A stretch of 64,000 bases of DNA from NCBI RefSeq assembly GCF_008033115.1, contig NZ_CP041203.1, positions 3,720,001-3,784,000 of the forward strand. Reading direction: 5' to 3'. A model generated the notes under the pieces. That model searched no databases, had not been told where the DNA came from, and saw only the letters and a list, made by a program, of their open reading frames with translations. Each line of letters opens with the position of its first letter. The stretch's first letter is position 1. This document shows, one piece after another, positions 47,046-56,442 of this stretch. Source of the DNA: Cellulomonas sp. Y8. GTDB lineage: Bacteria > Actinomycetota > Actinomycetes > Actinomycetales > Cellulomonadaceae. The position numbers and the translations under genes were made by a program.

Positions 47046-47368
47046 GGGGTGGGGCTCCTGACGGGATGCGGCGACGGCGCGGGCGGGCGGGGCCGCGGCG
47101 ACGTCGTCGGCGGTCCGGGCGCCCGCGTCGGACGCACGGTCCGACGGTGGACGCTGGGGGAGACGGACCCGTGGGCGACGCCGGAGGGCGTCCGCCGCTG
47201 CGGGCCGGGGGAGGGTGCACGTCGCGCCCGGTGGCCGCGCCGCCCATGCGCGGGCGACGACACCCAGGCCACATCCGGCCTGGTCCGCGACCACCCTACG
47301 CCCGCGGGCCACCGCGCGGCGCGCCCCGCCGCGCTCTGCGCGCCACCCGCGCACGCCGCGCCCGCCGC
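47046..47368. other. Gene-free leader of the transporter operon
   Basis: Nothing coding is convincing in this stretch upstream of the binding-protein gene. On the minus strand a TAGGGT-type box near 47290 could be a -10. A cobalamin riboswitch was looked for because of the BtuF-like gene, but its B12-box and core were not found. Confidence 0.5.
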
Positions 47369-47432
47369 GCCGAGTCTCCACTTCCGGCCTGCACGCCGAT
47401 GCCGCCGCAGAGTCCTCAAGTGGAGACTCGGC
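47369..47432. repeat. Long intergenic hairpin C1
   Basis: GCCGAGTCTCCACTT (47369-47383) pairs perfectly with AAGTGGAGACTCGGC (47418-47432) over a 34-nt loop. It lies in the gap between the MocR stop and the transporter operon. Confidence 0.7.
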
Positions 47433-47440
47433 GACACCAC

Positions 47441-47504
47441 GCCGAGATGGCAACCCTCGGCTGTGCGGAGGCGGCGCGGCGCAGCCGAGAGTTGCCATCT
47501 CGGC
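47441..47504. repeat. Long intergenic hairpin C2
   Basis: Twenty-three-nt arms (47441-47463 and 47482-47504) match at 22 positions around an 18-nt loop. It starts 8 nt after hairpin C1 and lies 40 nt beyond the MocR stop. It is probably the terminator of the mocR gene. Confidence 0.7.
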
Positions 47505-47544
47505 GAAGCGGGGCAGGGAGCAGCGTGGGCGGCGGGCGCGGGCG

Positions 47545-49011
47545 CTACGCGCCGGCGGCCAGGGCCAGGGCGGTCGCGGCGCGGGTGACCTCGTCCGGGC
47601 CGCCCGCCAGGGCGCCGACCGTGACGCGGACGTGGCCCGGACCGACCGCGCCGTCGGCGACCTCGCCAGCGCGGAACGGCCGGCCCGGCGCCACGCGGAT
47701 CCCCGCCGCCGCCAGCCGGACCAGCGCGGTCGCCTCGTCGGCCACCGGCACCCACAGGTTGATCCCGTCGCCCGGCTGCACCTCGACGCCGCGCTCGGCG
47801 AGCGCCGTGGTCAGCGCCCGCTGCCGCGCGTAGTACGTCCGACGGGCCTGGGCCACGGCCGCCAGCGCCTCGCCGTCGTCGAGCAGGTCGGCCAGCACGT
47901 GCTGCAGCAGGCGACTGGTCCACCCCGGCCCGAGCATCCGGCGCGCGACCACGCGGTCGAGCACCGCTGCGGGCCCGCCGACGGCGGCGATCCGCAGGTC
48001 CGGCCCGTGCGACTTCGAGTACGACCGCACGTGCACGACGCGGTCCGGCAGGTGGCTGCCGAGCGACACGTCGGCGGACGACGCGATCTCGCCGGAGTGG
48101 TCGTCCTCGACGATCGTCAGCCCCGCGCCGGGCGTCGCCGCCAGGTGCTTCCGGACCACCGCCGCGAGCTCCCGCGCCCGGGTCGACGTCATCGACACAC
48201 CCGTGGGGTTGTGCGCGCGGGGCTGCAGGACGACCACCTCGGCGCCGGTGCGCAGCGCCGCCGCGAGGGCGTCCGGGCGCAGGCCCTGGCGGTCGAGCGG
48301 CACCGGCACGCGCTCCAGGCCGAGCTGGTCGCACAGGTCGAAGATCGGCGGGAACGACGGGTCCTCCACGACGACCCGGTCGCCGAACCCCGCGAGCTGC
48401 TCCAGCGTCCGGCTCATCGCGTCGACCGCGCCGTCGACGACCGTGACCCGCTGCGGCGTGAACGGCCAGGACGCGCGGAGCAGGCGCTCCAGCGGCTCGA
48501 CGACGGGTGCGCCCAGGTAGGACCCGGTGCCCGCGGCGGGGGTGGCCGCGGCGACCCGGGCCAGCGCGCGCCCCAGCGGGGGCAGCAGCGCGGGGTCGGG
48601 GGTGCCGGCGGACAGGTCGAGCGCCGGGCCCGGGCGGCGGGTCGGCGCGAGGGGCGCGGACGGCCGTGCCGACGGCGCGCCGGCAGCGGCCGGGGCGACC
48701 CGCTCCTCCCCGGCGTCCGACCGCCCGCCCGCCGCCAGGTCCCGGTACCGCGGCGGCAGCCACGACGCCGGCTCCGGCAGCACGACCGTGCCCGCCCGCC
48801 CGCGCGACGCCACCAGCCCCACGGCGGCCAGCGCCTGCCACGCCCCGCTGACGGTCGCGGGGCTGACGCCCAGGTCGGCGGCGAGCCGGCGCACCGTGGG
48901 CAGGCGGTCGCCCGGCCGCAGGTCGCCGCTGCGCACCAGGCGCGAGACGGCGGCGGCGATCCCCCGGGGACTGCGGTCCTCCACGTGCTGGGCCACGTCC
49001 ATGGGCGTCAT
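47545..49011 (-). CDS. MocR-family (GntR plus aminotransferase-like) regulator
   Basis: This 488-residue regulator has an N-terminal GntR winged helix (GIAAAVSRLVRSGDLRPGDRLPTVRRLAADLGVSPATVSGAW). A long Ala/Pro linker and an aminotransferase class I-like domain follow, with HNPTGVSMT and the PLP-Lys region YSKSHGPDLRIA. MocR proteins sense PLP together with amino compounds. It is divergent from the pyrimidine catabolic operon, whose end product beta-alanine carries an amino group, so it is the likely regulator of that operon. Candidate sites lie in the 194-nt gap. Confidence 0.9.
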   Translation of the reverse strand: MTPMDVAQHVEDRSPRGIAAAVSRLVRSGDLRPGDRLPTVRRLAADLGVSPATVSGAWQALAAVGLVASRGRAGTVVLPEPASWLPPRYRDLAAGGRSDAGEERVAPAAAGAPSARPSAPLAPTRRPGPALDLSAGTPDPALLPPLGRALARVAAATPAAGTGSYLGAPVVEPLERLLRASWPFTPQRVTVVDGAVDAMSRTLEQLAGFGDRVVVEDPSFPPIFDLCDQLGLERVPVPLDRQGLRPDALAAALRTGAEVVVLQPRAHNPTGVSMTSTRARELAAVVRKHLAATPGAGLTIVEDDHSGEIASSADVSLGSHLPDRVVHVRSYSKSHGPDLRIAAVGGPAAVLDRVVARRMLGPGWTSRLLQHVLADLLDDGEALAAVAQARRTYYARQRALTTALAERGVEVQPGDGINLWVPVADEATALVRLAAAGIRVAPGRPFRAGEVADGAVGPGHVRVTVGALAGGPDEVTRAATALALAAGA

Positions 49012-49097
49012 CGTGCCCCCGCCCGACCCCGTGCACGGCCCGCCCCGGACCCGGGCGCCCCAGTGTTTACAGCCCCGTCATCGACGTTCTCGGGGCC

Positions 49098-49112
49098 GTT
49101 ACGGGCAGTAAC
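49098..49112. promoter_or_regulatory. Candidate MocR operator
   Basis: GTTAC-GGGCA-GTAAC is a perfect inverted repeat in the A/T-richer gap between the divergent mocR and beta-ureidopropionase genes. ACGTTC occurs on either side (49084-49089 and 49122-49127), giving a second pair of direct repeats. Assignment is by position. Confidence 0.45.
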
Positions 49113-49205
49113 GCCGCAGAAACGTTCAACCCCCACAGTCACATTCCCATCGGGTCCTCGCGGCCCGGTCCCAGCACCCGGCATCACCCACTGCGGAGGT
49201 CCCTC

Positions 49206-50054
49206 ATGTCAGTCGTGCGCGTCGCCTTCACCCAGGCCACCTGGACCGGCGACAAGGAGTCGATGATCCAGCTGCACGAGGACTGGACGCGCAAGGCCGC
49301 GGCCGAGGGCGCGCAGGTCATCGGCTTCCAGGAGCTGTTCTACGGCCCGTACTTCGGCATCACGCAGGACACGAAGTACTACGAGTACGCCGAGACGGTC
49401 CCCGGCCCGACCACCGACCGGTTCAGCGCGCTGGCCAAGGAGCTGGGCATCGTGATCGTGCTGCCGATCTACGAGGAGGACCAGCCCGGCGTCCTCTACA
49501 ACACCGCGGCGGTCATCGACGCGGACGGCACCCTGCTGGGCACGTACCGCAAGCACCACATCCCGCACCTGCCGAAGTTCTGGGAGAAGTTCTACTTCCG
49601 GCCCGGCAACCAGGGGTACCCGGTGTTCGAGACGGCGGTCGGCAAGATCGGCGTGAACATCTGCTACGACCGGCACTTCCCGGAGGGCTGGCGGGTGCTC
49701 GCGCTGAACGGCGCGGAGATCGTGTTCAACCCGAACGCCACCGCCCCCGGCATCTCGAACAAGCTGTGGGAGGTCGAGCAGCCGGCCGCGGCGATCGCGA
49801 ACGGGTACTACGTCATCGCGAACAACCGCGTCGGGCTCGAGGACAACGAGTACGGCGACGAGGCGGTGAACTTCTACGGCTCGTCGTACGCGGTCGGCCC
49901 GGACGGCAACTACGTCGGCGAGGTCGGCTCGACGAGCGAGAACCAGCTGCTGATCCGCGACCTGGACCTCGACGTGATCCGCACGACCCGCGAGCGGTGG
50001 CAGTTCTTCCGCGACCGCCGGCCGGACGCCTACGGGCCCATCGTGGCGCCGTGA
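49206..50054 (+). CDS. Beta-ureidopropionase (N-carbamoyl-beta-alanine amidohydrolase)
   Basis: This 282-residue nitrilase-superfamily enzyme has the catalytic triad Glu43 (GFQELFYGPYF), Lys116 (TYRKHHIPH) and Cys153 (NICYDRHFPEGWR). It hydrolyses N-carbamoyl-beta-alanine to beta-alanine, CO2 and ammonia, the third step of reductive uracil breakdown. Residues KFWEKFYFRPG are typical of this branch. The ATG has GGAGG upstream. It is the first gene of a + strand operon reaching to 58789, and dihydropyrimidinase follows after 13 nt. Confidence 0.9.
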   Translation: MSVVRVAFTQATWTGDKESMIQLHEDWTRKAAAEGAQVIGFQELFYGPYFGITQDTKYYEYAETVPGPTTDRFSALAKELGIVIVLPIYEEDQPGVLYNTAAVIDADGTLLGTYRKHHIPHLPKFWEKFYFRPGNQGYPVFETAVGKIGVNICYDRHFPEGWRVLALNGAEIVFNPNATAPGISNKLWEVEQPAAAIANGYYVIANNRVGLEDNEYGDEAVNFYGSSYAVGPDGNYVGEVGSTSENQLLIRDLDLDVIRTTRERWQFFRDRRPDAYGPIVAP

Positions 50055-50067
50055 GCGGGGGATCGCG

Positions 50068-51501
50068 ATGAAGACCCTCATCACCGGCGGCACCGTCGTC
50101 AACGCGACCGGCCGCGGCGCCGCGGACGTGCTGATCGACGGCGAGACGATCGTCGCGCTGCTGCAGCCCGGCTCCACGGCCCTCGGCGTCGACCTGCGCA
50201 GCACCGTCGACCGCGTCATCGACGCGACCGGCAAGTACGTGATCCCCGGCGGCATCGACGCGCACACGCACATGGAGATGCCGTTCGGCGGCACGTTCGC
50301 GTCCGACACCTTCGAGACCGGCACCACGGCCGCGGCCTGGGGCGGGACGACGACCATCGTCGACTTCGTGGTGCAGTACCCGCACGAGAACCCGGTCGAC
50401 CAGTACGCGCTGTGGCACCAGAAGGCCGCCGGGAACTGCGCCGTCGACTACGCCTTCCACCAGATCCTGTCGGACGTGCAGGACTCGTCGCTGCACGCGA
50501 TGGACGAGCTGATCGCCGAGGGCGTGACGTCCTTCAAGCTGTTCATGGCCTACAAGGGTGTCTTCCTGTCGGACGACGGACAGATCCTGCGGGCGATGCA
50601 GAAGGCGTCCGACAACGGCGCGATGATCATGATGCACGCGGAGAACGGGTCGGTCATCGACACCCTCGTGCAGCAGCACGTCGCCCGCGGCGAGACCAGC
50701 CCGTACTACCACGGCGTCTCCCGGCCCTGGCAGGCCGAGGAGGAGGCGACGCACCGGGCGATCATGCTCGCCGACCTCACCGGCGCGCCGCTGTACATCG
50801 TGCACGTCTCGGCGAAGCAGGCGGCCGAGCAGATCGCCCAGGCCCGGGACCGCGGCCAGAACGTGTTCGGCGAGACCTGCCCGCAGTACCTGTACCTGTC
50901 GCTCGAGGACCACCTCGGCGCGACCAGCGCGCAGTGGGGCGACTTCGAGGGCGCCAAGTACGTGTGCTCGACGCCGCTGCGGTCGAAGCACGAGGGCCAC
51001 CAGCACCAGATGTGGAACTCGCTGCGCACGAACGACCTGCAGCTCGTGTCGACCGACCACTGCCCGTTCTGCATGAAGGACCAGAAGGAGATGGGGATCG
51101 GGGACTTCTCGAAGATCCCCAACGGCATCGGCTCGGTCGAGCACCGGATGGACCTGCTGTACCAGGGCGTCGTCACCGGCGAGATCAGCCTGGAGCGCTG
51201 GGTGGAGATCTGCTGCACCACCCCCGCGCGGATGTTCGGCATGTACGGGCAGAAGGGCGTGCTCGCACCCGGCGCCGACGCGGACGTCGTGGTCTACGAC
51301 CCGAACGGCCACACCTCGATCGGCGTCGGGAAGTCCCACCACATGGCCATGGACTACTCGGCCTGGGAGGGCTTCGAGGTCGACGGGCACGTCGACACGG
51401 TGCTGTCGCGCGGCGAGGTCGTCGTCGACGGCGGCCTGTTCCTGGGCCGCGCCGGCCACGGGAAGTACGTCAAGCGCGGCCTGTCCCAGTACCTGATCTG
51501 A
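50068..51501 (+). CDS. Dihydropyrimidinase / D-hydantoinase
   Basis: This 477-residue amidohydrolase opens dihydrouracil (or hydantoins) to the N-carbamoyl amino acid. Metal ligands His66 and His68 (GGIDAHTHMEMPFGG), the carboxylated Lys163 (FMAYKG), His189 (MMHAENG), His245 (IVHVSAKQ) and the Asp of STDHCPF are in place. Length and order match the cyclic amidase family. It lies between the ureidopropionase and luciferase-family genes of the same operon and supplies the substrate for the former. Confidence 0.94.
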   Translation: MKTLITGGTVVNATGRGAADVLIDGETIVALLQPGSTALGVDLRSTVDRVIDATGKYVIPGGIDAHTHMEMPFGGTFASDTFETGTTAAAWGGTTTIVDFVVQYPHENPVDQYALWHQKAAGNCAVDYAFHQILSDVQDSSLHAMDELIAEGVTSFKLFMAYKGVFLSDDGQILRAMQKASDNGAMIMMHAENGSVIDTLVQQHVARGETSPYYHGVSRPWQAEEEATHRAIMLADLTGAPLYIVHVSAKQAAEQIAQARDRGQNVFGETCPQYLYLSLEDHLGATSAQWGDFEGAKYVCSTPLRSKHEGHQHQMWNSLRTNDLQLVSTDHCPFCMKDQKEMGIGDFSKIPNGIGSVEHRMDLLYQGVVTGEISLERWVEICCTTPARMFGMYGQKGVLAPGADADVVVYDPNGHTSIGVGKSHHMAMDYSAWEGFEVDGHVDTVLSRGEVVVDGGLFLGRAGHGKYVKRGLSQYLI

Positions 51502-51544
51502 CGACCGGCCCCACCCGACCCCCCGCACAGAAGGAGGCACGCCC

Positions 51545-52576
51545 ATGGATTTCGGCGTCGTCCTGCAGAACGACCCGCCCGCCTCGAGGGTGGTCGACCT
51601 GGCCCGCCAGGCGGAGACCCACGGGTTCGACTACGTCTGGACCTTCGACTCGCACCTGCTCTGGCAGGAGCCGTTCGTCGTGTTCTCGCAGATCCTCGCG
51701 GCGACCCGCAAGGTGATCGTCGGGCCCATGGTCACCAATCCGGCGACCCGGGACTGGACCGTGCTGGCGTCGTCGTTCGCCACGCTCAACGAGATGTACG
51801 GCAACCGCACCGTGTGCGGCATCGGCCGCGGCGACTCCGCGGTGCGCACCCTGGCCGGCAAGCCGTCGAACCTCGCGACGCTGCGCGAGTCGATCCACGT
51901 CATCCGGGAGCTTGCGAACTCGCGGCCGGTCGAGCACAACGGCCGCAAGGTGCAGTTCCCGTGGTCCCGCGGCTCGGCGCTCGAGGTGTGGGTCGCCGCC
52001 TACGGGCCGCTGGCGCTCAAGCTCACCGGCGAGGTCGGCGACGGGTTCATCCTGCAGTGCGCCGACCCCGACGTGGCGTCGTGGATGATCCGGACGGTCC
52101 GGGACGCCGCTGAGCGCGTCGGCCGCGACCCCGACGCCATCAAGTTCTGCGTGGCCGCCCCGATGTACGTCGGCGACGGCGACTCCCCGGCGGCGCGGGC
52201 GCACATGCGCGAGCAGTGCCGGTGGTTCGGCGGCATGGTCGGCAACCACGTCGCGGACATCGTCGCCAAGTACGGCCAGGGGTCGCAGGTGCCGAAGGCG
52301 CTGACCGACTACATCGAGGGCCGGCAGGGCTACGACTACAACGAGCACGGCCGCGCCGGGAACTCGCACACCCAGTTCGTCCCGGACGAGATCGTCGAGC
52401 GGTTCTGCCTGCTCGGCTCCCCGCGCGAGCACGTCGAGAAGCTGCAGGCGCTCCGCGAGCTCGGGGTCACCCAGTTCGCCGGGTACCTGCAGCACGACAA
52501 CAAGGACGAGACCCTGCGGATGTACGGCGAGCGGGTCATCCCGGCGATGGCCGAGCACGTCGTGGCGACGGCATGA
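51545..52576 (+). CDS. LLM-class, predicted F420-dependent oxidoreductase (TIGR03842-like)
   Basis: This 343-residue luciferase-like TIM barrel has the N-terminus MDFGVVLQNDPPASRVVDLA, VWTFDSHLLWQEPF (His at the cofactor pocket) and GIGRGDSAVRTLAGKP. It resembles the F420-dependent group associated with hydantoinase genes. It has AGGAGG upstream, and its stop overlaps the permease start. No dihydropyrimidine dehydrogenase gene is present in the operon. Reduction of uracil/thymine, or oxidation of a related ring, by F420H2 is therefore an attractive role. FMN use or a monooxygenase role like RutA is the main alternative. Confidence 0.82.
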   Translation: MDFGVVLQNDPPASRVVDLARQAETHGFDYVWTFDSHLLWQEPFVVFSQILAATRKVIVGPMVTNPATRDWTVLASSFATLNEMYGNRTVCGIGRGDSAVRTLAGKPSNLATLRESIHVIRELANSRPVEHNGRKVQFPWSRGSALEVWVAAYGPLALKLTGEVGDGFILQCADPDVASWMIRTVRDAAERVGRDPDAIKFCVAAPMYVGDGDSPAARAHMREQCRWFGGMVGNHVADIVAKYGQGSQVPKALTDYIEGRQGYDYNEHGRAGNSHTQFVPDEIVERFCLLGSPREHVEKLQALRELGVTQFAGYLQHDNKDETLRMYGERVIPAMAEHVVATA

Positions 52577-53556
52577 CGACGGGGGTCGCGGGCCCGGGCG
52601 TCGCGGAGGCCGGGGACGCGGCGGTCGTCGCCCCGTCGGCGGCCGCGCTCGCACCGGCCGCCCGCCGGACCCGGACGCTGCCCGCGCCGCTCCGCGCGCT
52701 CCGCCCGGTCGCCCTCGGTCTCGCCGCCCTGGTCCTGCTCGCCGCGCTGTGGGAGCTGGTCAAGGTGGTCGTCCCCGAGGACGGTTGGAGCCTCGGCGAG
52801 CTCCGCGTCCTGCCGCGCACCACCGACCTCGCGATGCCGCACGTGACCGAGATGCTGGCCCGGCTCGGCGAGCCGCTCACGTCCCAGCCGGGCGCCGACC
52901 CGCTGTGGCTCGCGGTGCTCCGCGCCGGCGGCACCAGCCTGCGGATCGCCGCGGTGTCCTGGGTGATCGGCGTGGTCGTCGGGTTCGGCCTCGCCCTGCT
53001 GATGACCCGGTTCCGCGTCGCGCGGTCCGCGGTGCTGCCGCTGGTCGTGCTGAGCCAGACCGTCCCGCTCATCGCGCTCGCCCCGCTGGTGAAGGGCTGG
53101 GGCTCCAAGCTCGAGCTCGGCTTCACCTGGGAGCCGTGGATGTCGGTCGCCGTGATCGCCTCGTACCTGGCGTTCTTCCCGGTCGCGGTCGGGGCCCTGC
53201 GCGGCCTCACCTCGCCCGACATCCTGCACCGCGAGCTGTTCGCCGGCTACGCCGCCTCCTGGTCCCAGGAGCTGGTGCGGCTGCGGCTGCCCGCGAGCGT
53301 GCCCCACCTGCTGCCCGCCCTCCGCCTGGCGGCCACGAGCGCCGTGCTCGGCGTCGTCGTCGCGGAGGTCTCGACCGGGATGCCCGGAGGTATCGGACGC
53401 ATGATCCTCGAGTTCGCCAACTTCGCCAGCAGCGACCCCGCCAAGCCGTGGGCGCCCATCTTCGGGGCCGTGCTGCTCGGCCTGGTCGCCTCCGGGGCGG
53501 TCGCGCTGCTCGGCACCGCGCTGCGCCGGTTCCGCCGGGCGGAGGCGACGGCGTGA
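52573..53556 (+). CDS. ABC transporter permease, SsuC/ThiX type
   Basis: This 327-residue permease has a long N-terminal extension and then about six helices. The loop SQTVPLIALAPLVKGWG and the EAA-type motif ELFAGYAASWSQELVRLRLPASVPHLLPALR define the nitrate/taurine/pyrimidine-precursor family. The start ATG overlaps the preceding stop. It probably forms the import channel together with the second permease at 54407. Confidence 0.9.
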   Translation: MTTGVAGPGVAEAGDAAVVAPSAAALAPAARRTRTLPAPLRALRPVALGLAALVLLAALWELVKVVVPEDGWSLGELRVLPRTTDLAMPHVTEMLARLGEPLTSQPGADPLWLAVLRAGGTSLRIAAVSWVIGVVVGFGLALLMTRFRVARSAVLPLVVLSQTVPLIALAPLVKGWGSKLELGFTWEPWMSVAVIASYLAFFPVAVGALRGLTSPDILHRELFAGYAASWSQELVRLRLPASVPHLLPALRLAATSAVLGVVVAEVSTGMPGGIGRMILEFANFASSDPAKPWAPIFGAVLLGLVASGAVALLGTALRRFRRAEATA

Positions 53557-54410
53557 GCGCGCCGACCGCCACCGGGGCCGCACCCGGCGCCACCCCGACG
53601 GGCACCGCCGCCGCCGTCCAGGTCTCGGGCGTCGGCCGGGTGTTCCCCGGCGAGGGCGGCCGCTCGGTCACCGCCCTGGAGCACGTCGACCTCACCGTCG
53701 GCGCGGGGGAGTTCGTGTCGCTGATCGGCCCCTCGGGGTGCGGGAAGTCGACCCTGCTCCGCCTGGTCGCCGACCTGGACTCCCCGACGTCGGGCTCGAT
53801 CGCCGTGTTCGGGAAGCCCGCCCGCGAGGCGCGGCTCGGCCACGACTACGGCATCGCGTTCCAGCAGGCCGGCCTGCTCCCGTGGCGCACCGTCCGGGCC
53901 AACATCGAGCTGCCGCTGTCGCTGCACGGCGTCGGCCGCGCGGCCCGCCGGGAGCGCGCGGACGAGATGCTCGCGCTGGTCGGGCTCACCGACTTCGCCG
54001 ACCACTTCCCGGACCAGCTGTCCGGCGGCATGCAGCAGCGCGTCGCGATCGCCCGGGCGCTGGCCGAGCGGCCCAGCCTGCTGCTGATGGACGAGCCGTT
54101 CGGCGCGCTCGACGAGATGACCCGCGAGCGCCTCCAGTCCGAGCTCGTGCGGATCTGCGCCGAGACGCAGGCGGCCGTGGTGTTCGTCACGCACTCGATC
54201 CCGGAGGCGGTGTTCCTGTCCGACCGCGTCGTGGTGATGTCGGCGCGGCCGGGGCGGATCGCGGGGATCGTCGACGTCGGGCTCGGCCGGTCGGGGTCGC
54301 GCGACGACGGGCTGCGCGAGGACGAGGCGTACTTCCAGGCGGTCACGGCGGTGCGCGAGGCGCTGCACGGCGGGTCCGACGTCCCGAGCCGCGGGGTGGA
54401 GACGCGGTGA
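53553..54410 (+). CDS. ABC transporter ATP-binding protein, SsuB/ThiZ type
   Basis: This 285-residue ATPase has Walker A GPSGCGKST, Q-loop AFQQAGLLPWRTV, signature [15 protein letters not shown], Walker B LLLMDEPFGALDE and FVTHSIPEAVFLSDR. The GTG start overlaps the permease stop (GTGA), and its own stop overlaps the next GTG, so the three are translationally coupled. An Ala/Thr-rich N-terminal stretch of about 20 residues precedes the fold. Confidence 0.93.
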   Translation: MSAPTATGAAPGATPTGTAAAVQVSGVGRVFPGEGGRSVTALEHVDLTVGAGEFVSLIGPSGCGKSTLLRLVADLDSPTSGSIAVFGKPAREARLGHDYGIAFQQAGLLPWRTVRANIELPLSLHGVGRAARRERADEMLALVGLTDFADHFPDQLSGGMQQRVAIARALAERPSLLLMDEPFGALDEMTRERLQSELVRICAETQAAVVFVTHSIPEAVFLSDRVVVMSARPGRIAGIVDVGLGRSGSRDDGLREDEAYFQAVTAVREALHGGSDVPSRGVETR

Positions 54411-55171
54411 GCGCCGCGTCCTGGGGCCACCGCGCCGCCCCGCTGCTGCTGCTCGCCGCGCTGGTCGCCGCGTGGCAGGCCGTGGTGACGCTCGGCGACG
54501 TCCCGCCGTTCCTGCTGCCGAGCCCGGCGGCCATCGCGGGCGAGTTCGCCGAGTTCCTGCCGACGATCGCCTCGGCCGCGCTCGTCACCGGCACGAACGC
54601 GCTGGTCGGGCTCGTGATCGGCGCGGTGGTGGCGATCGCGGCCGCGGTCCTGGCCTCCGCCGTGCGGGCCGTCGACCTGCTGCTCGACCCGGTGGTCGCG
54701 GGGCTCGCGGTGGTGCCGGTCGTGGCGCTCGCCCCGGTGCTCTACACGATGTACGGCGCCTCGGTGGAGACCGGGCGGCAGATCGTGGTGGCCGTCGCGG
54801 TCGGGGTGCCGGTGTTCGTGAACACGCTGCGCGGGCTCCGGCAGGTCCGGCCCGTGCACCGGGACCTCATGCGCGCCTACGCGGCCACGCCGCGGCAGGC
54901 GACCCGCGCGGTGACGATCCCGACGGCGCTGCCGTTCGTGTTCACCGGCCTGCGGCTCGCGTCCTCGCTCGCGGTCATCTCGGCGATCGTCGCGGAGTAC
55001 TTCGGCGGCCCGCGGTCCGGCATCGGGTCGTTCATCACCACGGCCGCGGCGGGGTCGAACTACGCCCGTGCCTGGGCGTACGTGCTCGGCGGCGTGCTCG
55101 TCGGGCTGCTGTTCTACGGGGCCACCTCCGCGGTCGAGCGGTGGGGGACCCGCGGGGTGCGCCGGGCCTGA
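54407..55171 (+). CDS. Second ABC transporter permease, SsuC/ThiX type
   Basis: This 254-residue, roughly six-helix permease has PPFLLPSPAAIAGEF at the front and VVPVVALAPVLYTMYGA. The EAA-type coupling loop is DLMRAYAATPRQATRAVTIPTALPFVFTGLR. It pairs with the permease at 52573 as a heterodimer. The GTG overlaps the ATPase stop. The binding-protein gene follows after 86 nt with its own strong ribosome site. Confidence 0.9.
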   Translation: MSAASWGHRAAPLLLLAALVAAWQAVVTLGDVPPFLLPSPAAIAGEFAEFLPTIASAALVTGTNALVGLVIGAVVAIAAAVLASAVRAVDLLLDPVVAGLAVVPVVALAPVLYTMYGASVETGRQIVVAVAVGVPVFVNTLRGLRQVRPVHRDLMRAYAATPRQATRAVTIPTALPFVFTGLRLASSLAVISAIVAEYFGGPRSGIGSFITTAAAGSNYARAWAYVLGGVLVGLLFYGATSAVERWGTRGVRRA

Positions 55172-55257
55172 CCTGCGCGCACCAGAACGTCCCGCGCCCG
55201 GGGGTCGGCGTGGGCCGGCACCACCCCGCCTGCCGACGGCGCCAGGAGGGCTCTCCC

Positions 55258-56442
55258 GTGATGCGACGACAAGGGGACGACATGAGGAACACCACCAGGC
55301 GGGCCCGCCTCGGGCTCGGGGCGCTCGGCGTCGTGGCGGCGCTCGCGCTGACCGCGTGCGGCGGCTCGGACGACACGGCCGGGTCGACGGAGTCGGGGAG
55401 CAGCGGCGACGGGGGCCTGACCCCCGTGAAGCTCCAGCTCCAGTGGCTGACCCAGGCCCAGTTCTCCGGCTACTACGCCGCGCTGGACCAGGGCTACTAC
55501 GAGGACGCCGGCCTCGACGTCGAGATCCTCCCGAGCGGCGGCGACATCGTGCCGCAGGACGCCCTCGCGAACGGCGAGGTCGACTACGTGATCGCGTGGG
55601 TGCCGAAGGTGCTCGGCTCGATCGAGCAGGGCGCGGACATCACCAACGTCGCGCAGATCTTCGAGCGGTCCGCCACGCTCCAGGTGTCGTTCGCGGACGC
55701 GGGGATCGACTCGGTCGCGGACCTCGAGGGCAAGACGATCGGCTCCTGGGGCTACGGCAACGAGTGGGAGCTGTTCGCGGGCCTCAACAAGGCCGGCGTG
55801 ACGGACTTCGAGATCGTGCAGCAGGCGTTCGACATGAACGCGTTCCTCGCCGGCGACATCGACGCGGCGCAGGCCATGACCTACAACGAGTACGCCCAGC
55901 TGCTCGAGACCGAGAACCCCGACACCGGCGAGCTCTACCAGCCCGAGGACTTCAGCGTCATCGACTGGAACGACGAGGGCACGGCCATGCTCCAGGACGC
56001 GATCTGGGCGGACGCGGGCCGGCTCGCCGACGACCCCGAGTACGCCGAGACGACGGTCGCGTTCCTCAAGGCGTCCATCCAGGGCTGGATCTACGCCCGG
56101 GACAACGCGCAGGAGGCCGCCGACATCGTCACGGCCGCCGGCTCGACCCTCGGCACCAGCCACCAGCTCTGGATGACCAACGAGGTCAACAAGCTCATCT
56201 GGCCGTCGACCTCCGGCGGCATCGGCCTGATCGACGAGTCCGCCTGGGACGCCACGGTCGAGATGGCCAAGGAGACCTCCAACGAGACCGGCGCGACGAT
56301 CATCAGCGCCGACCCGCCGGAGACCGCGTACTCCAACGAGTACGTGCAGCAGGCGCTGGACGAGCTCGAGGCCGAGGGCGTGGACGTCGAGGGGGCGGAC
56401 TTCGAGCCCCTGACCGTCGAGCTCCAGCCCGGCGGCAACTGA
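55258..56442 (+). CDS. NMT1/THI5-like ABC transporter substrate-binding lipoprotein
   Basis: This lipoprotein of 394 residues from GTG 55258 (AGGAGGG eight nt upstream) has a possible alternative start at ATG 55282. The lipobox is LALTACGGS. The binding fold has LQLQWLTQAQFSGYYAALDQGYYEDAGLDVEIL, then GSWGYGNEWELFAGLNKAG, close to ThiY/RibY-type proteins that bind pyrimidine or flavin-like rings. With the preceding three genes it makes an importer, probably for pyrimidines, hydantoins or related N-heterocycles used by the operon. Confidence 0.88.
   Translation: MMRRQGDDMRNTTRRARLGLGALGVVAALALTACGGSDDTAGSTESGSSGDGGLTPVKLQLQWLTQAQFSGYYAALDQGYYEDAGLDVEILPSGGDIVPQDALANGEVDYVIAWVPKVLGSIEQGADITNVAQIFERSATLQVSFADAGIDSVADLEGKTIGSWGYGNEWELFAGLNKAGVTDFEIVQQAFDMNAFLAGDIDAAQAMTYNEYAQLLETENPDTGELYQPEDFSVIDWNDEGTAMLQDAIWADAGRLADDPEYAETTVAFLKASIQGWIYARDNAQEAADIVTAAGSTLGTSHQLWMTNEVNKLIWPSTSGGIGLIDESAWDATVEMAKETSNETGATIISADPPETAYSNEYVQQALDELEAEGVDVEGADFEPLTVELQPGGN

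Noticed and set aside
47046..47368. Cobalamin riboswitch upstream of the BtuF/FepB-like gene
   Set aside because: No B12 box or conserved core could be found on the minus strand.
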